Origin: a virus
Length of the DNA stretch: 57,727 bases
Reading direction: 5' to 3' (one strand)
IMG/VR virus record: IMGVR_UViG_3300045120_000343
Span: 1 to 57,727 of that record
In this document: positions 8,150 through 16,203 of the stretch, in pieces
Position numbering within the stretch: the first letter of the stretch is position 1
How the letters are laid out: each line of letters starts with the position of its first letter
Made by a program: the position numbers and the translations under genes
The notes under the pieces: model-generated
What the model was told of the DNA's origin: nothing
Database searches by the model: none
The model's input: the letters and a program-made list of their open reading frames with translations, nothing else

Positions 8150-9094
8150 TCAGCCAGAATGCTTGAGTAGTTCTATCTTTTCTTCGCGCAACAGACGCTC
8201 GCGAGCGCGTTGCTCGTCGAGGCGCTTTTGCTTGGCAGCGCGCTCGATGGATTCAACGCGCGACTGATCCACGATCACCTTGCCGGATTTGGCGAGCTCG
8301 CGCTCGGCAAAATCGAATAGGATTTTTTTATCCAGGCCCGATAAATAATTCAGCGTTTCGCTGCTGGCGATCGGAGGTTCGCTTTCATTTTCCTCGTCGG
8401 CCGTCTCATGCGCGAGAATGCGGTAGGCTTTTTCAAATTCGGCCCGCGGCATCAGCACGCCTTCCGGCGAGCGCTGCCAGTTGTCGAGTACGTCCTCGAG
8501 CCATTCCTTCGCGAGACCACGATCGCCGTTAAATGCTTTGGCGAGAGCGTCCTGGTTCGCCGGAATTGCACACAGACTACATTCGAGGATCTTTGCGGCG
8601 TTGAATTGCAGACCGCCTGTCCACGACCCATCCTCATCCAACATCATCTCGATCTGATCGAAATCAGGAATAAAACCGATCGACGCGCCCCTGACGTATC
8701 CGTTCTCAGCGTACCACGCCGCGGTGTCTACCTCGGGATTTGGTCCACCAGCCTTCAGAAAGGAGAGATCGCCTTCCATTCGCGGCGGCCTGGTGCGCAA
8801 CATCTTCTCGACGTTCTTCCAGGTGCCGATCGGCCAGGTGTCCGAGCGATGGCTCATCAGCGCGATCGGATTTTGTTCAAACTCGGTAATATCGAGGCCG
8901 GCGGTGACAACCACATCGCCCATTCGGTCGACCGATTGCGAGGACATCACAAATCGAGCCGAACGAGATCCCGAATCCCAGGTCGACGGTCCCTTCGCGG
9001 CCTTCATCATCAACTCAGATCCATCGGCGCCCTGCCGCATTTGGTCCTTGCGCAACTCATGGGCCTCATCGGCGGAAATGCGCTTCGTTCGCAT
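8150..9094 (-). CDS. HK97-family prohead protease
   Basis: 314 residues from ATG 9094 (MRTKRISADEAHELRKD). A GAGGA about nine bases upstream, overlapping the portal stop, supports this start over the ATG at 9118. The family's catalytic features are visible: a His in PIALMSHRSDTW (H82) and a Ser in VRGASIGFIP (S138). It cleaves the delta domain of the capsid protein during maturation. The C-terminal third is highly charged (ERAAKQKRLDEQRARERLL), a possible scaffold function, since HK97-type phages often lack a separate scaffold. Length is on the long side because of this tail. Confidence 0.88.
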   Translation of the reverse strand: MRTKRISADEAHELRKDQMRQGADGSELMMKAAKGPSTWDSGSRSARFVMSSQSVDRMGDVVVTAGLDITEFEQNPIALMSHRSDTWPIGTWKNVEKMLRTRPPRMEGDLSFLKAGGPNPEVDTAAWYAENGYVRGASIGFIPDFDQIEMMLDEDGSWTGGLQFNAAKILECSLCAIPANQDALAKAFNGDRGLAKEWLEDVLDNWQRSPEGVLMPRAEFEKAYRILAHETADEENESEPPIASSETLNYLSGLDKKILFDFAERELAKSGKVIVDQSRVESIERAAKQKRLDEQRARERLLREEKIELLKHSG

Positions 9095-9104
9095 GGGCAA
9101 TTCC

Positions 9105-10499
9105 TCACTCTTCGGCATGACCCGAGCCATTGCCGTTAGCGTGGCGCTTTTCAAAAGGCGATGGCAGCACCACGTCGTCCGATTCCTCGCGCGCCACTAA
9201 TTCCATTGCCAACTTGAGCAACGCCTTCGCGCTCGCCGGCGGAAGATTGTCGGGATTGGGATTCGGATTTGAATTCGGCTGCGGTGGAGCTGGGAACGTC
9301 CCGGCGGGCGCCATATTCAGAGGCTGTAAATAAACGTCGCCATCTGGATAATGATTTCGATTTTCCAGCTCGCGAATTTCATTCGCATTCAAGATGCCCC
9401 AGTTACGCGCGACGGCGTAGGCATCATATCGGCTCTTCGTGTCTCCTTTGAGCAGAGCATCAGGCAAAAACTCGAAAAAATATTGCTGTTGTTCTTGCTC
9501 AGTCAGAAGATCGCGGCCGAGTGTCTGCTCCCAGCGCCGAAACTCAGTCATGAGGCAGTCGGTGACGTACTCAAGCGACTGCATTTCGATGTTGCTGTAG
9601 GTCGAGCGCTCCAGGTCACCGACCTTATGCGCTGGAACGCGATAGATACGCCATATCTCCTGGTTCTGCATCTTGCGGGTATTGATGTATTCGGCATCGA
9701 CGTTAGTTAGGCCGGTCGCGACCCAATCCATGCCGCCGTCAAAGATCGCGATCCGGTGCGAGTTCTCGACGCCGCGGTACTTACGCTCCCAATCCTCGCG
9801 AAGCTTTTTCGCCGTAGCCTCGTCGACTACACCCGGCAGTTTCACCGCACCGCGCGGTTGCGCGGAATTGCCGAAGAACGCGGCGCCATATTTCTCCGCC
9901 GCGACAGCGAGCCCGATCGTCTCGCGATGATGCGCAATCGGCGATAGACCCACGATGCCGTCGAGCGAGATGCCGCGCAGATGCATAACGGCATCGGCCG
10001 GAAGCGTCTCGACCGCGCCATAGGGACGGGTAATCCGATAAAATACATCCTGCCAGTCCGGCGTAACGAAGACTTGCACCCATTTCCATGGGATTGGCCA
10101 TAGCGCAGTGACGCGCCCGCGCAAGTCAAAATCTTTCAATGCGAGCGCATTGCCGCGCAAATCTAACTCCGCCTGCATCATCTGGCGGAAATCGAATGCC
10201 GTCATCCGCGGATTGGGCGCGAGATTGATCAAGTTGTAGAGTGCGTGATCGGTCGCCCGCTCCTTGCCTCCATCGGGCAAGCGCCGATAAAGCAAACATG
10301 GAATTTTGGCGACGTCTTCCGATCGGACGCGTATGCATGCCCACACGGCCGCGAGCCGCATGGCCGATTCCGGCGTGACCGCGATGCCGGACAACGTCGG
10401 CTCGCCGCCGTGAATCCAATCGACAAACCAGCTTGACGGATTGGTCGACGTGCTCGTGTCCTTGCGCCGCCACGGCAAAATGCGGTCAAGGAAGCCCAT
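9105..10499 (-). CDS. portal protein, HK97 family
   Basis: 464 residues from ATG 10499 (MGFLDRILPWRRKD). MRLAAVWACIRVRSEDVAKI and LYNLINLAPNPRMTAFDFRQ are typical of the Phage_portal (HK97 gp3) family, as are the later VGDLERSTYSNIEMQSLEYV and LTEQEQQQYFFEFLPDALLK. It forms the dodecameric DNA gate at one capsid vertex. The C-terminus is Pro/Asn-rich (PPQPNSNPNPNPDNLPP), a flexible tail. Protease follows immediately. Confidence 0.92.
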   Translation of the reverse strand: MGFLDRILPWRRKDTSTSTNPSSWFVDWIHGGEPTLSGIAVTPESAMRLAAVWACIRVRSEDVAKIPCLLYRRLPDGGKERATDHALYNLINLAPNPRMTAFDFRQMMQAELDLRGNALALKDFDLRGRVTALWPIPWKWVQVFVTPDWQDVFYRITRPYGAVETLPADAVMHLRGISLDGIVGLSPIAHHRETIGLAVAAEKYGAAFFGNSAQPRGAVKLPGVVDEATAKKLREDWERKYRGVENSHRIAIFDGGMDWVATGLTNVDAEYINTRKMQNQEIWRIYRVPAHKVGDLERSTYSNIEMQSLEYVTDCLMTEFRRWEQTLGRDLLTEQEQQQYFFEFLPDALLKGDTKSRYDAYAVARNWGILNANEIRELENRNHYPDGDVYLQPLNMAPAGTFPAPPQPNSNPNPNPDNLPPASAKALLKLAMELVAREESDDVVLPSPFEKRHANGNGSGHAEE

Positions 10500-10526
10500 C
10501 GACCAATCCCCGTTCCCTTACGGTGC

Positions 10527-10856
10527 TTACGTGGTCGGGACGTTGGCGGCGGCCGTCGCCAACCGTGAGCTGCGCGCGGTCAGCGCGCCGGCTAGGTCAG
10601 TAATGCGCTTTGCCGTGGCAGGATCGGTCTGACCGGTCTTGAGGCCAGCGACGAGAGCCGTCACCGCCACGAGAATCTGTTCTACCGAATCGTCGGTGTC
10701 GGCATTTGCCTTCGCTGCAGCTTCGGCAGCGTCGAGTTCTGCTTCATATGCCACTTTGATATCCCTTTCTGTTTGCAACAGTTCCCGCATGATCCAATGC
10801 TGGTTTTGCTCGATGCGGGCGAGTTGAGCAGCCAGGTCGTTCCAGGTGAAATACAT
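10527..10856 (-). CDS. small phage protein before portal
   Basis: 109 residues from ATG 10856 (MYFTWNDLAAQLARIEQ). The N-terminal half is helical, with IEQNQHWIMRELLQTERDIK. The C-terminal half has VTALVAGLKTGQTDPATAKR, a short segment seen in many small phage proteins of unknown role. It is the first gene of the leftward head operon. Two TGCC-N5-GGCA palindromes lie just upstream (10873-10907). A start inside the palindromes (10886) is less plausible. Confidence 0.55.
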   Translation of the reverse strand: MYFTWNDLAAQLARIEQNQHWIMRELLQTERDIKVAYEAELDAAEAAAKANADTDDSVEQILVAVTALVAGLKTGQTDPATAKRITDLAGALTARSSRLATAAANVPTT

Positions 10857-10872
10857 GGGTTTTCCGTACCTA

Positions 10873-10907
10873 TGCCATTTCGGCATGCCACCTATGCCAT
10901 TTTGGCA
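10873..10907. promoter_or_regulatory. operator-like palindromes A and B
   Basis: Two 13-bp palindromes, TGCCATTTCGGCA (10873-10885) and TGCCATTTTGGCA (10895-10907), 22 bp apart start to start. Read on the minus strand each is followed by GGCATAGG, which could supply a -10 element for the leftward portal operon. With three more copies on the plus-facing side they look like binding sites of one dimeric repressor. The factor is not known; the helix-turn-helix protein at 11937-12122 is a candidate. Confidence 0.6.
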
Positions 10908-10908
10908 A

Positions 10909-10937
10909 TGGACTCGTCTGTGCCGTTATGGCATATT
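10909..10937 (+). promoter_or_regulatory. rightward promoter with operator C
   Basis: TGGACT (10909-10914) and CATATT (10932-10937) are 17 bp apart and fit a weak sigma-70 promoter. Palindrome TGCCGTTATGGCA (10921-10933) fills the spacer and overlaps the -10, a classic repression layout. A GACTC (GANTC) site at 10911-10915 overlaps the -35. It faces the gene at 10987. Promoter strength is a reading of sequence only. Confidence 0.5.
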
Positions 10938-10986
10938 CCAAATCGTCGGGAGGGCGATGGTGCCCAACCAAAACCGGGAGGTTCCA

Positions 10987-11160
10987 ATGAACGATGCAGC
11001 CCTCACCCAGTTCCGCGCCCTCGCCGAGGCAATGCAGACCGAGCCAACAACTTGGGAATGGACCGGCCCGCACATGTCGCAGCGGATGTTCGGGATTACC
11101 GAAACTCGCGCCAAGACATACGCAGAGCGCCACGGGGGCGAGGCCCGCCGAATGGATTGA
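10987..11160 (+). CDS. first gene of plus-strand regulatory module
   Basis: 57 residues from ATG 10987 (MNDAALTQFRALAEAMQTEP), with GGGAGG six bases upstream. The region MSQRMFGITETRAKTYAERH could be a short helix-turn-helix or helical pair; the end is basic. It is the only reading with a ribosome site in this interval. It stands on the plus strand between two large minus-strand structural operons. Function unknown. Confidence 0.6.
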   Translation: MNDAALTQFRALAEAMQTEPTTWEWTGPHMSQRMFGITETRAKTYAERHGGEARRMD

Positions 11161-11343
11161 CCCGCTGGTCGCACCAGCGGCCGGACTAGGCAGCGGAGCT
11201 AGCCTAGCGCGCGAGGGGGCCAAGCGAAACGCCCCCACCTACTACCCTGATATGCCGAAATGGCATATCAGCTATACCGAATTAGCAATTGTCCTTAATG
11301 TGCCCTTATGGCATAGTCTGAACATCAGAACGGGAGACGGACA
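11161..11343. promoter_or_regulatory. intergenic control region with operators D and E
   Basis: No gene is seen in these 183 bases. Two hairpins come first: CGCTGGT-CGC-ACCAGCG at 11163-11179, right behind the preceding stop, and GGGGGC...GCCCCC at 11215-11236; neither has a T-run. Then follows a 21-bp perfect palindrome GATATGCC-GAAAT-GGCATATC (11249-11269, site D). Site E is TGCCCTTATGGCA (11301-11313), placed between TTGTCC (11289-11294) and CATAGT (11312-11317), spacing 17. Site E thus has the same layout as site C and probably controls the genes from 11344 on. Confidence 0.55.
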
Positions 11344-11520
11344 ATGAAGTACGAAACAGTTTGCATCCGCCGCCAAGGTTATAGCCTGCTTCACACCGAG
11401 GGCGCCGACTTCGCAGCCAAGGTGACTTATCACGGCTGGGAAGCTCGTCGCGGCCAAGTGTATACCTACGAAGTGGTTAGCGAGTGGCTGATCCCAATTC
11501 CTGGATATTGGGGGGAGTAA
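11344..11520 (+). CDS. short hypothetical protein of plus-strand module
   Basis: 58 residues from ATG 11344, with GGGAGAC ahead of it. It starts MKYETVCIRRQGYSLLHTEG, has a central KVTYHGWEARRGQVYTYEVV and ends IPGYWGE. The alternation of short strands suggests a compact beta protein. It is the first gene after operators D and E. The downstream gene begins 5 bases after its stop. No family recognised. Confidence 0.6.
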   Translation: MKYETVCIRRQGYSLLHTEGADFAAKVTYHGWEARRGQVYTYEVVSEWLIPIPGYWGE

Positions 11521-11525
11521 CGGAC

Positions 11526-11753
11526 ATGACCCAGCAATTCCAAGTCGGCAAGACCTACGCAACCCGCTCGATCTGCGACCACGACTGCATCTTCTCCTTC
11601 GTCGTTCTCGGCCGCACCGCGAAGACGGTCACCGTCAACGTCCACGGCAAGACGGTTCGGCGCGGGCTTTCGATTTACGACGGCGTCGAGCAGTTCAGCC
11701 CCTTCGGCAACTACTCAATGGCCACCATCATCGGCGCGGACGACCTCACGTAG
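11526..11753 (+). CDS. small beta-rich protein of plus-strand module
   Basis: 75 residues from ATG 11526 (MTQQFQVGKTYATRSICDHD). The stretch IFSFVVLGRTAKTVTVNVHG and the later LSIYDGVEQFSPFGNYSMAT suggest a small beta barrel, similar in style to short phage proteins that bind a host factor. GGGGGAG precedes the start. It overlaps nothing and is followed after a few bases by AGGAG and the next gene. Function unknown. Confidence 0.6.
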   Translation: MTQQFQVGKTYATRSICDHDCIFSFVVLGRTAKTVTVNVHGKTVRRGLSIYDGVEQFSPFGNYSMATIIGADDLT

Positions 11754-11763
11754 GAGAATGAAA

Positions 11764-11940
11764 ATGAAACTCTCAGATACCGAATGGAATGCGATCGAAC
11801 GCGCTCTGCGGATAGCGGCCGACCAATACGACAGCGATGCACATGACGCATCGTGCGCCCCTAACCACGAGCGAATTGAACGATGCTTCAAAGATCAGGC
11901 GATGCTTGCCAGGACCATAGCCGACAAGATCATCGTATGA
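11764..11940 (+). CDS. small helical protein of plus-strand module
   Basis: 58 residues from ATG 11764 (MKLSDTEWNAIERALRIAAD). AGGAG lies seven bases before this ATG; the ATG at 11758 is too close to it. It is acidic and helical, with two Cys (DASCAPNHERIERCFKDQ). It ends in an ATGA overlap with the helix-turn-helix gene. No family recognised. Confidence 0.6.
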   Translation: MKLSDTEWNAIERALRIAADQYDSDAHDASCAPNHERIERCFKDQAMLARTIADKIIV

Positions 11941-12122
11941 CCACCGCCCAATACCTCGCCGCACTTCGCAAGCTCGGCCTTCCCCCTTACGGGAAGGCGA
12001 CTTGCGAAGCGCTAGGCTTGCGACCTCGGCAGATCGCGCGGATGGCCAGCGGCGAAAGCGACGTGACGGAGACCGTCGCGCTGCTGCTGCGGATGTATCT
12101 GCGGCATGGCCTCAGCGGGTAG
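11937..12122 (+). CDS. helix-turn-helix protein of plus-strand module
   Basis: 61 residues from ATG 11937, ATGA-coupled to the gene before. The sequence LRKLGLPPYGKATCEALGLR then RQIARMASGESDVTETVALL has the shape of an XRE-like helix-turn-helix: recognition helix around RPRQIARMASGE and a capping helix after it. Similar short proteins occur in rhizobial phages and genomes. As the last gene of a module controlled by TGCC-N5-GGCA sites it is a candidate for the factor that binds them. That link is inference. Confidence 0.6.
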   Translation: MTTAQYLAALRKLGLPPYGKATCEALGLRPRQIARMASGESDVTETVALLLRMYLRHGLSG

Positions 12123-12127
12123 CCGCA

Positions 12128-13795
12128 TTACGCGAAGCCGCCGCGCTCGAGGATGGCGTGGCGCAACTGCGCGGCGATGTCCTCTTTGGCCGAGTCCCGC
12201 GACTTGAGCCCGAGCGCCATCGCCAGCGCGACCGCACCGTCAACCCGGAACCGCACCTTGGCCTTGTCGATCTTCCGGTTGCCGGCCGGATCAGGCTTCG
12301 CGACGATCGCATTACCGACGTTCCAGGTCAGCACCGGGTTGCCAGGGTGCACGAGCTTGCGTTCCATCACCGACTGTTCAAACGCGTCGACGGCCGGCGA
12401 CATGTCGCGGAAACCTTGCCCCCACGGGACGAGCCGCAGCCCGTCGCCCTTGTCGCCGTCCTTGAATGCGGCAAACCCGATCCGATCAAATTCCTTGACG
12501 AGATCCTCGATGCGCCATCGGTCGTAGGCCATCCCGAGCACGGTGAACTTCCCGCAGAGCTCGGCGATGCGCGTTGCAACGACCGCCTTGTCGATCGTCT
12601 TACCGGGCGATGCGAGGAGATGCCCAGCCTTGACCCATTCTTCGTAACGGCGACTGCCGGCGCCAAAGTCCCGGTGACTGTGTTCGGCCAGGAACTCCTC
12701 GGGCTTCCAGAAGAATGCCCGGACCTTCGACTGGCCATCGGCGCTGATCATAATCAGCGCCGTGAGATCGTTCACCGATGAAAGATCGAGGCCGAGGTAA
12801 ACGCGCTCCCGATCCGTGAAGTCAGCAACGCCGCCGCACGCCATCCATTCAGCGCGCGAGATCAGCGACGTCGTCGGCGAAACGCGCTGGTTCAGGTAGA
12901 GGTTCCGGAACTTCGCTTCCTCGGCCGGCATGCGCTGTGCCTTCCGAGCCACCGCCTTGAAATCCTCGAGTGACCGAAAGTCCCCAAGCGCCGGATTGGC
13001 GTCCTTCCAGACGTGTGGATCGAAGATGTTCTCGCAATCCTCGTCGACTGCGTAGAGATGCGTTACGATGGTCGGATCTTGCTTGCTCAAGCCGTCGTCG
13101 ATCAGCTTCGACAGAATATGCTCTGGGTCGTTCGACTGCGTCGAGATGACCACGAACAGCGGCTCGGCACGGCCGCCCATTGACGTGTCCAGCACGTCGT
13201 ACAAGTCCCGGCTTTTCGCTTGCGCCAACTCGTCGAAAATAATTAGCGATGGCGAATAACCGTGCTTTGTTCCGGCTTCAGCCGAGATGGCGCGATAGAC
13301 AGATCCCGTGCGCAGCCCAAGCAACGTCTTCGTAGACGGAATTACTTTGACCAGCTCCTTTAGTTCGGGATCCGCCTCAATAATTTGCCGAGCAAATTTG
13401 AAGACGATCGAGGCCTGATCTCGGTCGTTCGCCGCGGAATAGATTTCGCCGTTAGGGACTGCTTCAGGACCGATTAAGTGGACGAGGACCAGGCCGGCAA
13501 TCAACGCAGTTTTCCCGTTTTTCCTCGCGACCGAAAGAATTGCCCGCCGCACCGAACGCTTGCCATTCGTTCGCGGCTGATAAATCTCCCGGATGAAACG
13601 CTTTTGAAACGGCCTCAGCTCGAACTTCGCGCCACTTCCTTCGCCGCTCGGGACAATCAAGCATTGGAGGAACGCGATAACCTTGTCCGCGCGCTTCTTA
13701 TCCGATGAGACCGGCGAACTTGCTTTTTGCTTCCGTGACGGGGCCGACCGCAAGACGGGCGCGGGCTGCTGGTGTAAGTCCGAATTCGGATGCAT
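12128..13795 (-). CDS. terL: terminase large subunit
   Basis: 555 residues from ATG 13795. The ATPase has Walker A VARKNGKT (residues 89-96) and Walker B LIIFDEL (184-190), and the ELRPFQKRFIREIYQP entry motif of the Terminase_1 family. The nuclease part has a YLGLDLSS strand near residue 340 and an acidic DGAVALAMALG motif near the end. It packages DNA through the portal. The start overlaps the small-subunit gene by 98 bases, which is longer than the 1-4 base overlaps of neighbouring genes, so a later start is possible, although no ATG follows before the conserved region. Confidence 0.93.
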   Translation of the reverse strand: MHPNSDLHQQPAPVLRSAPSRKQKASSPVSSDKKRADKVIAFLQCLIVPSGEGSGAKFELRPFQKRFIREIYQPRTNGKRSVRRAILSVARKNGKTALIAGLVLVHLIGPEAVPNGEIYSAANDRDQASIVFKFARQIIEADPELKELVKVIPSTKTLLGLRTGSVYRAISAEAGTKHGYSPSLIIFDELAQAKSRDLYDVLDTSMGGRAEPLFVVISTQSNDPEHILSKLIDDGLSKQDPTIVTHLYAVDEDCENIFDPHVWKDANPALGDFRSLEDFKAVARKAQRMPAEEAKFRNLYLNQRVSPTTSLISRAEWMACGGVADFTDRERVYLGLDLSSVNDLTALIMISADGQSKVRAFFWKPEEFLAEHSHRDFGAGSRRYEEWVKAGHLLASPGKTIDKAVVATRIAELCGKFTVLGMAYDRWRIEDLVKEFDRIGFAAFKDGDKGDGLRLVPWGQGFRDMSPAVDAFEQSVMERKLVHPGNPVLTWNVGNAIVAKPDPAGNRKIDKAKVRFRVDGAVALAMALGLKSRDSAKEDIAAQLRHAILERGGFA

Positions 13796-14177
13796 ACCTG
13801 ACCATGTCGCTTGCGGCTTTGTTGGAAGTGCCGACCAATGGGTTCTGAATCGCGTTTCCGTTCGTCGTGCGGATCATCAGGCCGCCGGTGAGCAGATCCT
13901 TCGCGGCCATCTTCGCGAGCGCGCGTTCCGCATAAACCCATCGGCCATATGCCTGGCAATAGGCCGCGAGCGATGCGACGTCGATTTGCGTGAGCAATCC
14001 GAGCCGGTAAAGCTGAACGGACACCCGCGTCCACTCGACGCGCGCCTCGTCGGTGAGAAAATCCAGCGGCTCGGGCAGCGGCGCCGGATCAGGGCGAGGC
14101 TCATTCTGAGGAATCGGCCGCTTTCCTGGGTTGCCCTCGATCAGCTTCAGGTGCGCGGGCTTCATCTTGCGGCCCAT
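13698..14177 (-). CDS. terS: terminase small subunit, P27 family
   Basis: 159 residues from ATG 14177 (MGRKMKPAHLKLIEGNPGKR). The N-terminal basic motif and IEGNPGKRP are the signature of P27-type small subunits. The middle helices (LTDEARVEWTRVSVQLYRLG, IDVASLAAYCQAYGRW) and a central NAIQNPLVGTSNKAASDMVR also match. It recognises phage DNA for packaging. TAATG overlap with the methyltransferase gene upstream; it reads into terL. Confidence 0.88.
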   Translation of the reverse strand: MGRKMKPAHLKLIEGNPGKRPIPQNEPRPDPAPLPEPLDFLTDEARVEWTRVSVQLYRLGLLTQIDVASLAAYCQAYGRWVYAERALAKMAAKDLLTGGLMIRTTNGNAIQNPLVGTSNKAASDMVRYASEFGLTPAARARLAVGPVTEAKSKFAGLIG

Positions 14178-15511
14178 TAGGCGGCCTCTTTATGCCTTTC
14201 GGCTTTGACTTGTGCGAACGATTTGCCGTCCAGCGTTGCTTCCTGTCCTGTGAAATCCTGCCAGCGGTTGATGCAGACGTCGATGTAAGCCGGATCAATC
14301 TCGATGGCGTGACACAAACGGCCGATCATTTCAGCGGCGATGATCGTCGTGCCCGAGCCAACGAACGGATCGTAGACGGCCTGCCCCGGCGAGGAGTTGT
14401 TCTCGATCGGCCGCTTCATGCACTCGACGGGCTTTTGGGTGCTATGGCCGGTCTCAGACTTCCGTGGTTTGTCGATTTGCCAGAGCGTAGTCTGTGTGCG
14501 ATCGCCTCTCCAGTGCCCATTAGCTTGCTGGCGCACCGCATACCAACAGCTTTCGTGCTGCGGGTGATAGTGTCCTCGGCTCATGACAAGCTGGCTTTTC
14601 GCCCACACTATTTCGGCGCGGATCGTAAACCCTGCCTCAATGAGGCTTTCAAACACGGTGCCTGCATGGAGCATCCCATGCCACACGTAGGCAACGTCAC
14701 CTGGAAATAACTTCCATGCCTCGCGCCAGTCCGCGCGATCATCGTTCGTGACCTTGCCCCTCGCTGAATTTACGCTAGTCCTACGGGCAGCGGCAGGATC
14801 GTAATTCACCCCATAGGGCGGGTCCGTAACCATGAGGTGTGGCTTCACAGCGCCGAGCAGCTTTTGCGCGTCCTCGGCGTTTGTCGCATCGCCGCACAAA
14901 AGCCGATGCCGCCCCAACGCCCACAAATCGCCGTGCATCGCGACAGGATTAACGGGCAGCTCAGGAGCCTCATCCGGATCCGTCAAGCCAGCGCCGCCCT
15001 GTGCCCGAATGGCGGCCATTTCGTCGCCGAACCCCAAAAGGTCCAGGTTGAAACCCATTCCATCCAAATCCGCGGCCTCCAGCCGCAGCAGATCGATGTC
15101 CCAACCGCCATTTAGCGCGAGCTTGTTATCGGCGATCGTGTACGCCTTGCGCTGAGCCTCGGTCCAGCCCCTCGCTACCATCACGGGAACATCGGCAATC
15201 CCGAGCTGCCGCGCCGCCAGTACCCGCCCGTGCCCGGCAATTATGCCGCCCGCCTCGTCCACCAGGACCGGCGTCGTCCAGCCCCACTCCCGCACCGAAG
15301 CAGCGATCTGCGCTACCTGCGCATCGCTATGCGTTCGAGCGTTCCGCGCATATGGAACGAGCCTCTCGAGCGGCCAGCGTTCAACTTTGTCGGCAGGCCA
15401 ATCGGTCAAAACGACCCCCTTATGCGATTTTGCGGAATCTAACGCGTCAGCTTGCGACGGTCCCGCGCCCCAAAGATTGCGATGATTTAGATCCCCCTCC
15501 CCGTGGGCCAT
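14177..15511 (-). CDS. ParB-domain DNA methyltransferase
   Basis: 444 residues from ATG 15511. Residues 42-120 are a ParB/sulfiredoxin-like domain: LVPYARNARTHSDAQVAQIA and the GGIIAGHGRVLAARQLG motif. Residues 190-420 are a beta-class DNA methyltransferase with DPPY (230-233, motif IV) before DPFVGSGTT (381-389, motif I), so the product is probably N6-methyladenine (N4-methylcytosine is possible). Such ParB-methylases are common next to phage terminases and are thought to shield phage DNA from restriction. Recognition sequence unknown. The HNH gene upstream overlaps its start by 25 bases. Confidence 0.88.
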   Translation of the reverse strand: MAHGEGDLNHRNLWGAGPSQADALDSAKSHKGVVLTDWPADKVERWPLERLVPYARNARTHSDAQVAQIAASVREWGWTTPVLVDEAGGIIAGHGRVLAARQLGIADVPVMVARGWTEAQRKAYTIADNKLALNGGWDIDLLRLEAADLDGMGFNLDLLGFGDEMAAIRAQGGAGLTDPDEAPELPVNPVAMHGDLWALGRHRLLCGDATNAEDAQKLLGAVKPHLMVTDPPYGVNYDPAAARRTSVNSARGKVTNDDRADWREAWKLFPGDVAYVWHGMLHAGTVFESLIEAGFTIRAEIVWAKSQLVMSRGHYHPQHESCWYAVRQQANGHWRGDRTQTTLWQIDKPRKSETGHSTQKPVECMKRPIENNSSPGQAVYDPFVGSGTTIIAAEMIGRLCHAIEIDPAYIDVCINRWQDFTGQEATLDGKSFAQVKAERHKEAA

Positions 15512-15852
15512 CCTTCACCATCGATGGACTGAGCCGCAGGATATCGCCGACTTAGATCGACCGCTGACTTGCTGTTGAGCCAGAGCTCAGACTTGCCGAG
15601 CTTGCCCTGTTCGTACAGCCACTCGAGCCTGCGCTTGATGACGTCGTGATGCCAACTGCATGCGGGCTGTAACTCTCCTCCGTGGAAGCGCGAAGCATCG
15701 CCGCGATGTGGAACGACATGATCAGCCACCGTTGCTGGTGTGGCTAAGCCAACAGCAGCGCATCCGAGACATCGAGGATGCTGAGCCAAGAAGCGGGACC
15801 GGAACGCTTCCCATCGGCGATCATAGCCGCGTTGCCGAGCACCAATCCGCAT
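15487..15852 (-). CDS. HNH endonuclease next to terminase
   Basis: 121 residues from ATG 15852 (MRIGARQRGYDRRWEAFRSR). The fold is visible as CLGC (28-31), then TVADHVVPHRGD with the catalytic DH (44-45), then LQPACSWHHDVIKRR with Cys65 and His68/69, including the RGYDRRWEAFR entry motif. HNH proteins of this size beside terminase take part in genome cutting during packaging in HK97-like phages. Direct family call is strong; the packaging role is by analogy. Confidence 0.87.
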   Translation of the reverse strand: MRIGARQRGYDRRWEAFRSRFLAQHPRCLGCAAVGLATPATVADHVVPHRGDASRFHGGELQPACSWHHDVIKRRLEWLYEQGKLGKSELWLNSKSAVDLSRRYPAAQSIDGEGWPTGRGI

Positions 15853-15874
15853 CGCTGCAGCGCATCCAATCGGC

Positions 15875-16108
15875 CTATCTGTAAACCCACGGAAGTAGGG
15901 GATAGGGGTTGCCGCCCAGCACTCCCACGATCCACACCACGATGACGATCAGGATCAAAAGCCCGACGATGATCTTCCCCCATTTGTAGACCTCAGCGTC
16001 CAGCGTGACGTCAAACAACAGCTTGAGGAGCCAGACGACCACGAACGCCACGAAGATGATCACCGCTACATGCAGCAGCAGATAGAGGAACGAGATCAAG
16101 AGGCTCAT
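15875..16108 (-). CDS. small two-span membrane protein
   Basis: 77 residues from ATG 16108. Two hydrophobic segments (SLLISFLYLLLHVAVIIFVA extending to about residue 27, and IIVGLLILIVIVVWIVGVLG) flank a short charged loop with DAEVYKWGK. The end is NPYPLLPWVYR. Similar small proteins are found in rhizobial prophages without known role. A second holin is possible, but a better holin candidate lies at 35225. A promoter-like sequence lies 65-95 bases upstream. Confidence 0.6.
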   Translation of the reverse strand: MSLLISFLYLLLHVAVIIFVAFVVVWLLKLLFDVTLDAEVYKWGKIIVGLLILIVIVVWIVGVLGGNPYPLLPWVYR

Positions 16109-16172
16109 GCCAGTCCGCTCCGCGGCGCCCGAAAAGCGCTGGTCCAAGAGACAGGTTTTGCTGAATATCGAT

Positions 16173-16203
16173 TTAATACCATTTTATCCGACGGGTGTGT
16201 CAA
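16173..16203 (-). promoter_or_regulatory. candidate leftward packaging-operon promoter
   Basis: On the minus strand TTGACA (16203-16198) matches the -35 consensus; GTATTA or TATTAA lies 18-19 bases later (16179-16173). It overlaps the end of the gene at 16200 and would drive the membrane protein, HNH, methyltransferase and terminase genes. Spacing is slightly long and this has not been tested by any model. Confidence 0.35.
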
